From contig CP102274.1 of the NCBI GenBank assembly GCA_025149285.1, positions 4,366,001 through 4,430,000 on the forward strand: 64,000 bases of DNA, written 5' to 3'. This stretch comes from Hungatella hathewayi. Its GTDB lineage: Bacteria > Bacillota > Clostridia > Lachnospirales > Lachnospiraceae. Below are positions 15,216-22,655 of the stretch, piece after piece (position 1 is the first letter of the stretch; every line of letters starts with the position of its first letter). The position numbers and the translations under genes are program-made. The notes beneath the pieces are model-generated. The model had not been told where the DNA came from. It saw only the letters and a program-made list of their open reading frames with translations, and did no database searches.

Positions 15216-16051
15216 TCCTCTCCTCCTCTTGACATCGCCCAGTTATACATCATTTCCCGGCTCTCGTTTTGCTTGTCCTGCTGTTTCCCTACAGGGCTGT
15301 ATGATGGCTCTGGCCTGTTACTGTAATTGCCGTCAAGCACCTTAGCCATATTACCGTCACTGATAAGCCAGTCAAATGTCGCTGACCAGTTTTTATTATT
15401 TTTGCCTTTTAAAAATTCACTCTGCTCTGCAAGTTCAAAGAGTTTACGAAAATCATCTGCCGTATAGCCGCTGTTAAGCCTTGCCCCAATTGCCCGACGC
15501 CGTTTGTCTGACAGCTTTGTCACATGGGGGTATGATTTGCAAAGCGAATTATACAGAGTAATTATCTCTTGATAATTACGATTATCTTTTTTCTTTCCTT
15601 CTTTCTCTTCTTCAAGTTCTTCCCTTTTTTCTTTCTTTCCTTCTTCTATTGTTGTTAATAGACTGTTAATAGAGTGTGCCTTGTCTGTGCATTGACTGGT
15701 ATCAGACTGTTGATTGACTGTGGTTTGACTGTTAATATCCTGATACAGGCTGTAGTTATTTACCGTAAATACGCTGTATTTGGACTGTGTTTTGACTGTG
15801 ATTTCTCCTGTTGACGTCAAATGTTTTAAAGCAGTCCGTAACTCATTAATTGTAAGGTCGCATTCCTCGCAAAGACGCGGATAAGAAGAAATAAAAGAAC
15901 CACGCGGAACCGTTGTACCTTCAAACCTTCCCTCTTTCCAGTTTGCTTTCAGTAACATGTGAAGGAATAGAACCTTTGTATTGATATTCCGATACCACTC
16001 CCATTCGAGAATGTTCCGGCTTATTTTTATGTAGTTTCCATCTCCTCCCAA
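15212..16051 (-). CDS. Phage replication initiator (DnaD/O-like)
   Basis: About 279 residues. The N-terminus (YIKISRNILEWEWYRNINTKVLFLHMLLKANW) is a winged-helix initiator domain common in Firmicute phages. The C-terminus (YQEIITLYNSLCKSYPHVTKLSDKRRRAIGARLNSGY ... NWSATFDWLISDGNMAKVLDGNY) is the conserved phage replication C-terminal domain. A Lys/Glu linker (EEGKKEKREELEEEKEGKKK) joins them. The start is probably TTG at 16051, seven bases after GGGAG. Direct repeats lie inside the gene, as in lambda O, so the origin is probably here. Confidence 0.85.
   Translation of the reverse strand: MGGDGNYIKISRNILEWEWYRNINTKVLFLHMLLKANWKEGRFEGTTVPRGSFISSYPRLCEECDLTINELRTALKHLTSTGEITVKTQSKYSVFTVNNYSLYQDINSQTTVNQQSDTSQCTDKAHSINSLLTTIEEGKKEKREELEEEKEGKKKDNRNYQEIITLYNSLCKSYPHVTKLSDKRRRAIGARLNSGYTADDFRKLFELAEQSEFLKGKNNKNWSATFDWLISDGNMAKVLDGNYSNRPEPSYSPVGKQQDKQNESREMMYNWAMSRGGEE
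15650..15804. repeat. Iteron-like array, candidate phage replication origin
   Basis: Eight tandem 11-base units start at 15650 (partial), 15661, 15672, 15683, 15694, 15705, 15716 and 15727, each close to GACTGTTAATT. Two more copies with the same spacing start at 15783 and 15794. The 11-base period is out of phase with codons, so coding sequence alone does not explain it. A pyrimidine-rich/AT-rich stretch (about 15,585-15,650) lies beside the array and could be the unwinding region. Location inside the initiator gene is as in lambdoid phages. Confidence 0.7.
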
Positions 16052-16055
16052 AATA

Positions 16056-16430
16056 TCACTCCCGTTCTTCAATCAGTACTTCGATGCGAGGTTCATTTCG
16101 ATCACAGAAAAATTGGTCCGTAAACCCTATGACGTAGTCCCACCCATCATCTTTCAGCACACCGCATTTCACAAGTGCGTCCTGGATCACCTTCCTGCCA
16201 AAGCTTGACACATTGTCATGGTCCCTCCGCTTATTTGGCTCATACCATGAGAATTTAAGGAACACGGGCTTTTCTATATGTAACCGCCGTAACTGCTGTC
16301 TGATCGCCCATATGACGGTTTCCTCGTTGTCTTTCTTCATCTTCCCACCCTTATGCGGGTTTGTCCGGTTTGCTGCTGTATAGTCATTCAGGCCATCGAG
16401 GCGGCCAAATATCACCAACTTATATTCCAT
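16056..16430 (-). CDS. rusA: RusA-type Holliday-junction resolvase
   Basis: 124 residues, the usual RusA length. Recognisable features are LNDYTAANRTNPHKGG near the start, KRRDHDNVSSFGRKVIQDALVKCGVLKDDGWDYV in the middle (with the catalytic aspartates of RusA) and PRIEVLIEE at the end. It resolves branched DNA made in phage replication and recombination. The ATG at 16430 follows AAAGGAG closely. An open frame extends upstream to GTG 16562, but that region contains a strong hairpin and is not RusA-like. Confidence 0.88.
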   Translation of the reverse strand: MEYKLVIFGRLDGLNDYTAANRTNPHKGGKMKKDNEETVIWAIRQQLRRLHIEKPVFLKFSWYEPNKRRDHDNVSSFGRKVIQDALVKCGVLKDDGWDYVIGFTDQFFCDRNEPRIEVLIEERE

Positions 16431-16442
16431 AGGCTCCTTTCC

Positions 16443-16473
16443 CCGGTACCGCCCCTGAAATAGGCAGTACCGG
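16443..16473 (-). promoter_or_regulatory. Hairpin ahead of rusA
   Basis: CCGGTACCGCC (16443-16453) and GGCAGTACCGG (16463-16473) pair over 11 bases with one mismatch and a 9-base loop. The element ends about 13 bases before the rusA start codon and is followed on the minus strand by the ribosome site. It may separate HNH from rusA expression or control translation of rusA. Confidence 0.45.
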
Positions 16474-16533
16474 TAATACCAATGGCATGTCGTGACACAT
16501 GCTTGTATGTAATTCCCTTTCGGGATCACAAGG

Positions 16534-16839
16534 CTATAAATAGCTTTTTCCATACCTTGCACGGAATAGTTCTCTTCCCATCGGAACCATTTTCAATGCC
16601 AATTCTTTTTCATATGCCATCTGACCAAGCATCTTTGAAAGCTTTTCAGCCATCGGGTTATCATGGATTCTGCTGTTAACTTTTCCTGCGGTATGGCAGT
16701 TGTTGCAAATAGGAACCTTAAGACAGTCTTCATCCGCCAGTTCTCGATTTGCCGATCCGAAAATAAGGTGATGTTCACAATCGGCAGGGCGGCCGCAGAA
16801 GAAGCAGTGATCCATATCATCGGTTAATAATGATATCAT
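16534..16839 (-). CDS. HNH-like zinc protein
   Basis: 101 residues with CFFCGRPADCEHHLIFGSANR, then ADEDCLKVPICNNCHTAG. This is the cysteine pair plus EHH and CxxCH arrangement of HNH/recombination-associated phage proteins. GGGAGGTGTAAGCA precedes the ATG. It could be a structure-specific nuclease or a DNA-binding accessory factor for the recombination genes immediately upstream. Confidence 0.75.
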   Translation of the reverse strand: MISLLTDDMDHCFFCGRPADCEHHLIFGSANRELADEDCLKVPICNNCHTAGKVNSRIHDNPMAEKLSKMLGQMAYEKELALKMVPMGRELFRARYGKSYL

Positions 16840-16842
16840 TGC

Positions 16843-17640
16843 TTACACCTCCCCTAAAAGTTCTGTAAAGTGTATTGGTCTCATCAATACCTTTGTGTGT
16901 TTACAGTAATCACAGAGACCGCATCTGATCGGCTCTACTTCTCCGTTCTTCAGCGCTACGATCTTCGGTGTGTTATTTTCCACCTCAATCAGCTTTTCAC
17001 GTAAATGGTCGTCTGGAATCCATATCAGTTCTATATCGGTTTCCTCTTCTTTCGAAGCGGCCGCAACGAAGAACGGAAGACGCTCTCCGGTATTTTGATA
17101 GACTACTTCCTGATAGACTGCCGCCTGGAGGTCATAACCCCAGTACTCTATGAAATTCATATAGCCGTAATCTTTCGTGTACTCCGCCTTATGCAGTTCT
17201 CTCATGACCTTTAAGTCAACGATGGCCTTACCGGGCAAATAGCTGTCAATCTTTATCTTCCACGGGCTCCCGAACATGTCCGCCGTCATAATGACCTGCT
17301 TCTCTCCACTCATGAACTGCATAAAAACTTTATCCCGCTCGATCCGGTTTATAATCTCTTCGGCCTTCTTGTAATCTGCTTTCAATGCTCCCTGTTTCGT
17401 AAATATTTCCGGATTCTGCGCTTTAAAGAGATTTAAGCTACCCTCAAAATGTGCATCAACATATGACCCTACCATGAGGGCAGGTGTCTTTTTTGTCTCC
17501 CACTCTCCGTTTAATTTCGCCATTGCTTCAGCTTCACAGGCCGGGCGCCCAATAGTTCCCATAAAGTTCTTGTACTGGCTGACCGAGAGATATTCCCGGT
17601 CAGCTTCCTTGCTGAAATAATTTTCTGCGGTTAAGATCAT
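16843..17640 (-). CDS. PD-(D/E)XK recombination exonuclease (RecE-like)
   Basis: 265 residues. Motifs are LSVSQYKNFMG and GSYVDAHFEG (helix with the metal-binding region), then WKIKIDSYLPGKAIVDLKV, the D-Xn-D/E-X-K core, and IEYWGYDLQAAVYQEVV. The C-terminal CGLCDYCKHTK is a cysteine cluster seen in PDDEXK_12-type enzymes. It resects DNA ends so that RecT can anneal the strand. The ATG overlaps the stop of recT, and the two work as a pair. Confidence 0.88.
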   Translation of the reverse strand: MILTAENYFSKEADREYLSVSQYKNFMGTIGRPACEAEAMAKLNGEWETKKTPALMVGSYVDAHFEGSLNLFKAQNPEIFTKQGALKADYKKAEEIINRIERDKVFMQFMSGEKQVIMTADMFGSPWKIKIDSYLPGKAIVDLKVMRELHKAEYTKDYGYMNFIEYWGYDLQAAVYQEVVYQNTGERLPFFVAAASKEEETDIELIWIPDDHLREKLIEVENNTPKIVALKNGEVEPIRCGLCDYCKHTKVLMRPIHFTELLGEV

Positions 17641-18266
17641 ACCTGTGCCTCCTTCTCTTTTTCACCAAAGATATCTGGGATTTCAGGTATTTCACTCTCG
17701 TTAGTAATGTCTTCAGCTTCTCCCTCTACATGTAACCCCATCAGGCTGTTAGGAATGTATACCCGCGCAAAGAATGCGGCAGCACGATATGCAAGCATCT
17801 GTTCCGGCATAGTTTTCCACTTGCTCCCGGTCTTTCCGTACCAGTCCTCTTCCTTCGCCATTTTTATAGTTACTTCAGTCCCTTTTACCGGCTCCCCAGT
17901 TTCTCTATGCTCCGCCTGAACATAACAGCCCCAAGAGTCCGTTCCCTTATCTCCGGTATATACCAGGCGTACATTTTTGAATTCTTTACTTGCCCGGATC
18001 ATACTCATGCAGGCTTGTCCGCTCCAAGACGGTTTTCCTTTCACAACATACAGGTTTTGCATTACCATCATGGGGCTTACCCCCATGCGGTTTGCCATAT
18101 CCACAGCTATGGTACAATCCATAGGCTTGCCCTGATATGCCTGTGGAACCAGAGTGGAGGCAGAAAACATTTTCCCAATATTAAACAATTCCTGAAAACT
18201 TTCTGCACTGGAAAATACACCTGAAGACAGTGATGTTACTGGTTGATTTAATGTCAATTCGTCCAT
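17637..18266 (-). CDS. recT: RecT-family single-strand annealing protein
   Basis: 209 residues, somewhat short for the family. It contains DCTIAVDMANRMGVSPMMVMQNLYVVKGKPSWSGQACMSMI and KWKTMPEQMLAYRAAAFFARVYIPNSLMG, the conserved core of RecT/Bet-like annealers. It coats single strands made by the coupled exonuclease and anneals homologous DNA. AGGAGGAAATC precedes the ATG. The C-terminus is acidic. Confidence 0.88.
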   Translation of the reverse strand: MDELTLNQPVTSLSSGVFSSAESFQELFNIGKMFSASTLVPQAYQGKPMDCTIAVDMANRMGVSPMMVMQNLYVVKGKPSWSGQACMSMIRASKEFKNVRLVYTGDKGTDSWGCYVQAEHRETGEPVKGTEVTIKMAKEEDWYGKTGSKWKTMPEQMLAYRAAAFFARVYIPNSLMGLHVEGEAEDITNESEIPEIPDIFGEKEKEAQV

Positions 18267-18275
18267 GATTTCCTC

Positions 18276-19706
18276 CTATAATTCAACTACTGTTAATTCC
18301 GGGTCGTCGGTTGTCCGGGTTGCAATAAACTGTAATCCCTTTTCCTTGCACTTCCGATACAACTCACTCCTCATATCGGTTGACAGCTTCTCAACTCCGT
18401 CGATTAAAATAATCTGCAATCCATTCGGCTTCTGAATCGCTACGTCGATACAGAGGTCTAACTTTTCCCCGTCGGAAAGATTGCTGATCGGGAGGCCATG
18501 GATTAACGGGATACCGTCTTTTACAGTAAGCCCATTAATCGGTATGGTTGCTTCCTGAAGGATTTCTCCCGGAAGTTCCCTCGCTTTCTCGATCTTATCA
18601 GTCAGAGTTCTGGACTCTGCCACCAGTTTTTCTACCTCTGATTGCAGGTTCTCCATGCGACGGTACTCATTCAAATGGCCTTTCATTTCCTCGGCATATT
18701 CGGCCTTTTCGGTGAGCTCTGCGGTACTTTTTACTTCCTTGTCGGCATATTCTTCATACTGAGCCAGTTCTGCATCGTACTTCGCCACGTTTGTTTTATA
18801 GGTCTGCTCTGCCAGGCTGATCTTGTCCTGCTTCTTCTCGTTGAGCCCTGCCAGTTCCTTTTTACATGACCTGATCTGTTCTTCGAGTGAAGCAATCTGC
18901 TCTTTGAGGTTGGTCTCCCGCCGTGAAAACTCCTTCTCGATAGCAGATAATTCAATTTCCTTATCTGCCTCAAAGGCTCTCATTTTATTGCTGCGGCTTT
19001 CGATCATCCGCTTTGCCTTCTCGATTGTCTCATTTTCTTTACGGATTTTCTCAATCTCCCGGTAAAGCTCTCCGACGTTCTCGTTTTCCCACTTCTCCGC
19101 TTCGTACCCGGCCGGAATCGTGTCGGCAATATCTTCAATAAACGCTCTTTTGTTACGTATATCCCGGTTGATATCTTGCCGCGTCTGGAAGTATTCTCCG
19201 TTTTCAGACTGGATATCGTGGAGCACCTGAAGAATGTTCTGGTCATACGACACCCAGCCAGGGATCTCTCCGAACCATTCCCGGATTTTATTCATATCCC
19301 ACGGATAGTCGATCATATCTAAAATGATCGCATTCTGCTTTTTCCGGTCCATTGCCATAAATTCCACCGGGGATAGCTGCAACGGGGTGAAGATATCCTT
19401 CAAAAAAGTTTCAGGGCTTCCGACTTCATGACCGTCTTTTTTTACGCTTTTATAATCTGCCTGATTCGTTCTGATTTTGCGGTCGATCCGAAGCCCATTG
19501 TCTGTTTCGATCAGGATTTCTCCTTCTGTCTCCCCGTCCCTTACGATGTACTCGCGGTCGGAACGGTTTGTAAGCGCCAGACGGATCGCATCAATTACAG
19601 AAGTTTTACCGGCTCCGTTTCTGCCGGATAGTTCCACACTCTGGCCGTCTGCCTCGTATTCTTTGATTCCAAAAAGATTCTTGATCTTTATTTTCGTTAA
19701 TTTCAC
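18276..19706 (-). CDS. SbcC/SMC-like AAA ATPase of the recombination module
   Basis: 476 residues from a GTG at 19706, nine bases after GGAGG; an upstream ATG at 19730 lacks a site. Walker A is SGRNGAGKTSVIDAI (near residues 27-40). A long coiled coil spans about 200-380, the ABC signature is ISNLSDGEKLDLCIDVA, and Walker B is IILIDGVEKLS. There is no zinc hook. Such proteins often accompany RecT and exonuclease in Firmicute phages and probably act in end processing. Confidence 0.87.
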   Translation of the reverse strand: MKLTKIKIKNLFGIKEYEADGQSVELSGRNGAGKTSVIDAIRLALTNRSDREYIVRDGETEGEILIETDNGLRIDRKIRTNQADYKSVKKDGHEVGSPETFLKDIFTPLQLSPVEFMAMDRKKQNAIILDMIDYPWDMNKIREWFGEIPGWVSYDQNILQVLHDIQSENGEYFQTRQDINRDIRNKRAFIEDIADTIPAGYEAEKWENENVGELYREIEKIRKENETIEKAKRMIESRSNKMRAFEADKEIELSAIEKEFSRRETNLKEQIASLEEQIRSCKKELAGLNEKKQDKISLAEQTYKTNVAKYDAELAQYEEYADKEVKSTAELTEKAEYAEEMKGHLNEYRRMENLQSEVEKLVAESRTLTDKIEKARELPGEILQEATIPINGLTVKDGIPLIHGLPISNLSDGEKLDLCIDVAIQKPNGLQIILIDGVEKLSTDMRSELYRKCKEKGLQFIATRTTDDPELTVVEL

Positions 19707-19757
19707 GCTTGATTTCCTCCGATGCCTCATATATAATGAGGATGAAAAGTTGTTTTT

Positions 19758-19955
19758 TTAGTTTTTTGAGCCATGGCAGTTCGCACCTGCCGGGCTCTTT
19801 TTCTTATTTCTCTTTTCTGCCTTGCTAAAGCAGGCCATGTCGTATATATCCATTACTTCCGCAATAGCTTGTGTGTACGCCGATTTCTCGCACGCCGGTG
19901 CCTGATTCCGTAGAGTTTCAAGCCGGTAAATAATATTGAGTATGATTTTATGCAC
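19758..19955 (-). CDS. Small phage protein of unknown function
   Basis: 65 residues from GTG 19955, eight bases after GGGAGG; its start overlaps the antirepressor stop. The N-terminal half is helical (KIILNIIYRLETLRNQ) and the tail is basic (KAEKRNKKKSPAG). No family recognised. Confidence 0.6.
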   Translation of the reverse strand: MHKIILNIIYRLETLRNQAPACEKSAYTQAIAEVMDIYDMACFSKAEKRNKKKSPAGANCHGSKN

Positions 19956-20658
19956 TCTGTTCACCTCCCAAAAATTTATTGATAAAATACTGCTGGCCTT
20001 TTCCGGTAACTTTTGGCGTCCTGGTCGTTACATTACAGCCGTTTCCGTCCAGATGAGTACTTTCTTTGATTTCAAACAGCCCCATCTCCATAGACCGCTG
20101 CGTTGGCATGTTCCAGTCTGCGCCTTTACGCCTGATCAGATATCCGTTATCGCGGAGCCATGTAAAAAGCCGTTGGGCGCCCATATCTACACCGTTCTGC
20201 TTTAATAGCTTTGCCATATCTCCCACAAGGATTGATGTATGACTCGCAGTGACGGCATCGGCAAATATTTCTTTCGGCCTCATACGGGTGATATCGCTCT
20301 GTAGCCGGTTGATAGTCTGATCTGCCATCTTTAACGCCCGGGCGAAAACCTGTTCTGGTGTATTCCATGCTTTTTCCAAATCCAAAAGGTACTGGCGGTA
20401 TGTTCTCCCCTGTTCTGTACGCTGTATCATACATATTTGCTTTGCCATATCTACTGTCATTGAATGGTCAACGGAAGGTCTGCCGCCTGTACTTTCTAAC
20501 ATTTTTGTGAAAAAGTCTTTTCCATCAGTAAAACCATATTCTGACATTCTCTCGAACCACATGGTGTATGGTGTCTTTATATCCAGACCTTCGTGCAACT
20601 CCCTCGCTGACACAGTAGGTTGTCCACCCTCATAGCTTATTTTCATTAATTCTTCCAC
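19948..20658 (-). CDS. Phage antirepressor (AntA/AntB N-domain plus KilAC)
   Basis: 236 residues. Residues ~10-105 (TVSARELHEGLDIKTPYTMWFERMSEYGF ... YRQYLLDLEKAW) are an AntA/AntB-type antirepressor domain. Residues ~135-225 (LVGDMAKLLKQNGVDMGAQRLFTWLRDNGYLIRRKGADWNMPTQRSMEMGLFEIKE) are a KilAC/ANT domain. Such proteins inactivate repressors during induction or superinfection. GTG start at 20658 follows GAGGGGGTGA. It is an early gene downstream of the switch region. Confidence 0.9.
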   Translation of the reverse strand: MEELMKISYEGGQPTVSARELHEGLDIKTPYTMWFERMSEYGFTDGKDFFTKMLESTGGRPSVDHSMTVDMAKQICMIQRTEQGRTYRQYLLDLEKAWNTPEQVFARALKMADQTINRLQSDITRMRPKEIFADAVTASHTSILVGDMAKLLKQNGVDMGAQRLFTWLRDNGYLIRRKGADWNMPTQRSMEMGLFEIKESTHLDGNGCNVTTRTPKVTGKGQQYFINKFLGGEQSA

Positions 20659-20662
20659 TTTC

Positions 20663-20818
20663 TCACCCCCTCACCAGACATAATATAATAGCTACCAGCG
20701 CCGCGATCACCACGGCCTCGACCTGCGCCGCTGTCCGATAACTCCTCCGGCCCTCGTACGCCTCGTGAAACATACGGTTCCAGTAGCGGGCGCTGAAGCC
20801 TGCAAAATAGTTACGCAT
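20663..20818 (-). CDS. Small membrane protein (51 aa)
   Basis: From ATG 20818 with an ideal GGAGGTGA site. The N-terminus is basic and aromatic (RNYFAGFSARYWNRMFHEAYEGRRSYR), and the C-terminus is a hydrophobic helix (VEAVVIAALVAIILCLVRG). It stops four bases before the antirepressor start. Likely a single-pass membrane peptide; unknown role. Confidence 0.65.
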   Translation of the reverse strand: MRNYFAGFSARYWNRMFHEAYEGRRSYRTAAQVEAVVIAALVAIILCLVRG

Positions 20819-20853
20819 CGGTATCACCTCCTGCTTGTCCACCTGTGCCGGTT

Positions 20854-20973
20854 TTAACCGGCTTCCTCTTTCGCCTTTTTCTCATCTGTTGGAATAAGGC
20901 GATAAGTTATGTCTGCGTTCTCCTGGTCTTCTAAGAGTTTTATCAGTATGGCTACAATCTTCTCAAAGTCCAT
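20854..20973 (-). CDS. Small phage protein (39 aa)
   Basis: From ATG 20973, with AGGGGG seven bases upstream, to a TAA that lies in the palindrome GCCGGTTTTAACCGGC (20847-20862). The product is helical and acidic (DFEKIVAILIKLLEDQENADITYR). Similar tiny proteins are frequent before antirepressor genes in related prophages. Unknown function. Confidence 0.6.
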   Translation of the reverse strand: MDFEKIVAILIKLLEDQENADITYRLIPTDEKKAKEEAG

Positions 20974-21061
20974 GTTTACGCCCCCTTTGTCTAACTATAT
21001 GCCTTACCGGTTGTACCAGTTTCCAATATTTATCAACTCACCTTACGAATACAACCATATC

Positions 21062-21090
21062 TTGATTTTTCAATCTCTCCCATTTATAAT
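21062..21090 (+). promoter_or_regulatory. Promoter of the rightward membrane-protein gene
   Basis: TTGATT (21062-21067), 17-base spacer, TATAAT (21085-21090), 46 bases before the start codon. No lambda-like operator overlaps it, so the gene would be active in the lysogen. Confidence 0.75.
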
Positions 21091-21135
21091 GTACTTATAA
21101 TCAGTCTCTGACTAATAAATAAAAAGAGGGGAAAC

Positions 21136-21576
21136 ATGAAAGAACTTGTAATAAGCATCATTTCTTTAGTCATTGGTTACTTTATAAGCAAATTTTTGCA
21201 ACGTTATACAGAAAAACGTGCACGCACTATAGAGCGTTTTGAAAAATTGTATTCCCCCTTTGAAAAAATGATATGGATTAATACTCATGGGGCGTTCAAC
21301 TTTTCAGATTTAGAGCCAGAACTACAAAAACAATTTTTTGAACTTCTTTTTAATAATTATGAATACGCTGACGCCGAATTAAAGGAATTACTTATGAGAT
21401 TCAAGTGGGAGTATGACTGTCCCGGAGGGAATATTGAAGATGCTAATAAATTCTTTTTCATGATAGAATGTCGTATATCGGTTGTATTCAATGTATTATC
21501 AAAGAAGCTTTTTCTCGAACCCTATAATATTAAATATGCCAGTAAAATCATAAAGAAATTCGACAAAATTTCATAG
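21136..21576 (+). CDS. Membrane-anchored lysogenic accessory protein (moron candidate)
   Basis: 146 residues, on the strand opposite to the surrounding early genes. One N-terminal membrane helix (ELVISIISLVIGYFISKFL) is followed by a basic stretch and a ~120-residue cytoplasmic helical domain (ERFEKLYSPFEKMIWINTHG ...). AGAGGGG precedes the ATG and a consensus promoter lies upstream. Low GC, own promoter and position between immunity genes fit a superinfection-exclusion or host-altering gene. The family is not recognised; the role is inference. Confidence 0.75.
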   Translation: MKELVISIISLVIGYFISKFLQRYTEKRARTIERFEKLYSPFEKMIWINTHGAFNFSDLEPELQKQFFELLFNNYEYADAELKELLMRFKWEYDCPGGNIEDANKFFFMIECRISVVFNVLSKKLFLEPYNIKYASKIIKKFDKIS

Positions 21577-21732
21577 CTATCCTTTTTTGAAATCTTCACA
21601 TTTTCTTTGATAAAATTCTTCATTCCAAGCCTCAAAATCACAATCTGAATTCAACTTATTAAAACTATTGCATTGTAGTATAAGCCATAATAGTAATAAC
21701 GTTGCTGGAATTATAGCAATTAAACAGGACAT
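21577..21732 (-). CDS. Small single-pass membrane protein (51 aa)
   Basis: From ATG 21732, preceded by GGAGGTGAGAACG. One hydrophobic helix (CLIAIIPATLLLLWLILQC) and an acidic, aromatic tail (DCDFEAWNEEFYQRKCEDFKKG). A switch-type 21-base operator (21781-21801) lies 49 bases upstream. Convergent with, and abutting, the rightward membrane-protein gene. Function unknown. Confidence 0.6.
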   Translation of the reverse strand: MSCLIAIIPATLLLLWLILQCNSFNKLNSDCDFEAWNEEFYQRKCEDFKKG

Positions 21733-21780
21733 CGTTCTCACCTCCTCAATTATCAACGTGCCGCTTGCATTTCGCGCCCT

Positions 21781-21801
21781 TTGCAAGCCATTAGCTAGCA
21801 T
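21781..21801. promoter_or_regulatory. Switch operator, copy 3
   Basis: On the minus strand ATGCTAGCTAATGGCTTGCAA, 17 of 21 bases shared with the copy at 22115-22135 and 16 of 21 with that at 22051-22071. It overlaps the 3' end of the Cro-like gene, so the match is not simply promoter sequence. Confidence 0.6.
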
Positions 21802-22003
21802 CGAGTGGAAAATAAAAAGTGTCCATTGAACACTCAAAAATTTCTGACAGTTTAATTAACTGTAATGCATCAGGAAACGTCTGATAGTTTTCCCACTTCC
21901 CGTATGTTAATCTGTCAACCCCTACTTGTGCAGCTACTTGTTGCTGTGTTAAATTCACTTTTGCACGTAAAGATTTTAAAGGTAACTTAATAATATCACT
22001 CAT
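21791..22003 (-). CDS. Cro-like XRE-family regulator
   Basis: 70 residues; almost entirely one helix-turn-helix domain (LKSLRAKVNLTQQQVAAQVGVDRLTYGKWENYQTFPDALQLIKLSEIFECSMDTFYF). AAGGAGGTGTGAA precedes the ATG. It is divergent from the CI-like repressor, and its promoter carries an operator in the spacer. Expected to start the lytic programme by repressing the repressor promoter. Confidence 0.85.
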   Translation of the reverse strand: MSDIIKLPLKSLRAKVNLTQQQVAAQVGVDRLTYGKWENYQTFPDALQLIKLSEIFECSMDTFYFPLDAS

Positions 22004-22047
22004 TTCACACCTCCTTAAAAATATTTTAAATGTTCCTTACATGTTGC

Positions 22048-22076
22048 ATTATACTAGCCATTGGCTTGTATGTCAA
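22048..22076 (-). promoter_or_regulatory. Leftward early (cro) promoter with operator
   Basis: Minus-strand TTGACA (22076-22071), 17-base spacer, TATAAT (22053-22048): a full-consensus promoter. The 21-base dyad operator at 22051-22071 fills the spacer, so a bound repressor would block it. Confidence 0.85.
22051..22071. promoter_or_regulatory. Switch operator, copy 1
   Basis: ATACTAGCCA-T-TGGCTTGTAT: arms are complementary at 9 of 10 positions around one central base. It lies between the -35 and -10 boxes of the cro promoter. Confidence 0.75.
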
Positions 22077-22107
22077 TACTTTTTGCCAACTTTTTTTAGC
22101 TTTTCTA

Positions 22108-22136
22108 TTGATTTATGCTAGCTAATAGTTTATAAT
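22108..22136 (+). promoter_or_regulatory. Repressor promoter with operator
   Basis: TTGATT (22108-22113), 17-base spacer, TATAAT (22131-22136), 25 bases before the repressor ATG. The copy-2 operator (22115-22135) lies in the spacer and overlaps the -10 box. Confidence 0.82.
22115..22135. promoter_or_regulatory. Switch operator, copy 2
   Basis: ATGCTAGCTAATAGTTTATAA, the most degenerate arm of the three copies on its right side. Its place on the repressor promoter suggests autoregulation or Cro binding. Confidence 0.6.
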
Positions 22137-22160
22137 TACATCATATGAAAGGAGGATACT

Positions 22161-22520
22161 ATGGATACTAACGATATTAACATTATTTTTTCAGATAATC
22201 TTAACTATTGGTTGGAAAGGCGTGGAAAGACGCAGGCAGATTTATATAAGAAATTAAATGTTTCTTCGGCAACAGCTTCTGATTGGAGCAATGGAAAAAA
22301 AATGCCAAAAGCAGATAAATTAGTGCAAATATCCAAATGGCTGATGATAGAATTATCTGATCTATTAGAAGAAAAAAAGCCTACAAATGACACACTCAAT
22401 GACATAATGTTTAGACTTACAGATGATGAAAACTTTCGCCAAGCAGTTGAAATTATTTATAATTCCAATGAAGAAGTATTTGCAAAGATCTTTGATTACG
22501 AAAAACTTTTGATGAAATAA
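22161..22520 (+). CDS. CI-like repressor, XRE family
   Basis: 119 residues. Residues ~12-70 are an XRE helix-turn-helix (NLNYWLERRGKTQADLYKKLNVSSATASDWSNGKKMPKADKLVQISKWL); the C-terminal ~45 residues are acidic and helical and probably dimerise. There is no LexA/CI-type peptidase domain, so induction would need another route such as the antirepressor. GAAAGGAGG precedes the ATG. It is the likely lysogeny repressor acting at the three operators. Confidence 0.85.
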   Translation: MDTNDINIIFSDNLNYWLERRGKTQADLYKKLNVSSATASDWSNGKKMPKADKLVQISKWLMIELSDLLEEKKPTNDTLNDIMFRLTDDENFRQAVEIIYNSNEEVFAKIFDYEKLLMK

Positions 22521-22525
22521 TGGGA

Positions 22526-22567
22526 GTTGACCAGGGGCTTAATAGCCTCGGCCAACAGTTTTTTGAA
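22526..22567 (+). terminator. Terminator after the repressor gene
   Basis: An imperfect inverted repeat (TTGACCAGGGGCTT ... AGCCTCGGCCAA) followed by CAGTTTTTTG. It lies between the convergent repressor and the 38-residue gene, so it may work both ways. Confidence 0.5.
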
Positions 22568-22655
22568 TTATGTAAAATAATGCTTTTAACATTTGACTAT
22601 CGCCAATGTTTTTTACTAATTCAATAATTAACTCCCTGTAATCTTCGTCATTCAC
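22539..22655 (-). CDS. Small helical phage protein (38 aa)
   Basis: GTG start at 22655 with AAGGGG about eight bases upstream. The product NDEDYRELIIELVKNIGDSQMLKALFYIIQKTV.. is a regular amphipathic helix pair. Similar tiny proteins occur beside repressors in related prophages. Unknown function. Confidence 0.55.
   Translation of the reverse strand: MNDEDYRELIIELVKNIGDSQMLKALFYIIQKTVGRGY

Noticed and set aside
16431..16562. N-terminal extension of rusA from GTG 16562
   Set aside because: It contains a strong hairpin, is not RusA-like, and the ATG at 16430 gives the normal family length.
20847..20862. GCCGGTTTTAACCGGC as a terminator
   Set aside because: Palindrome is perfect, but the loop is too small and no T-run follows; its role is unclear.
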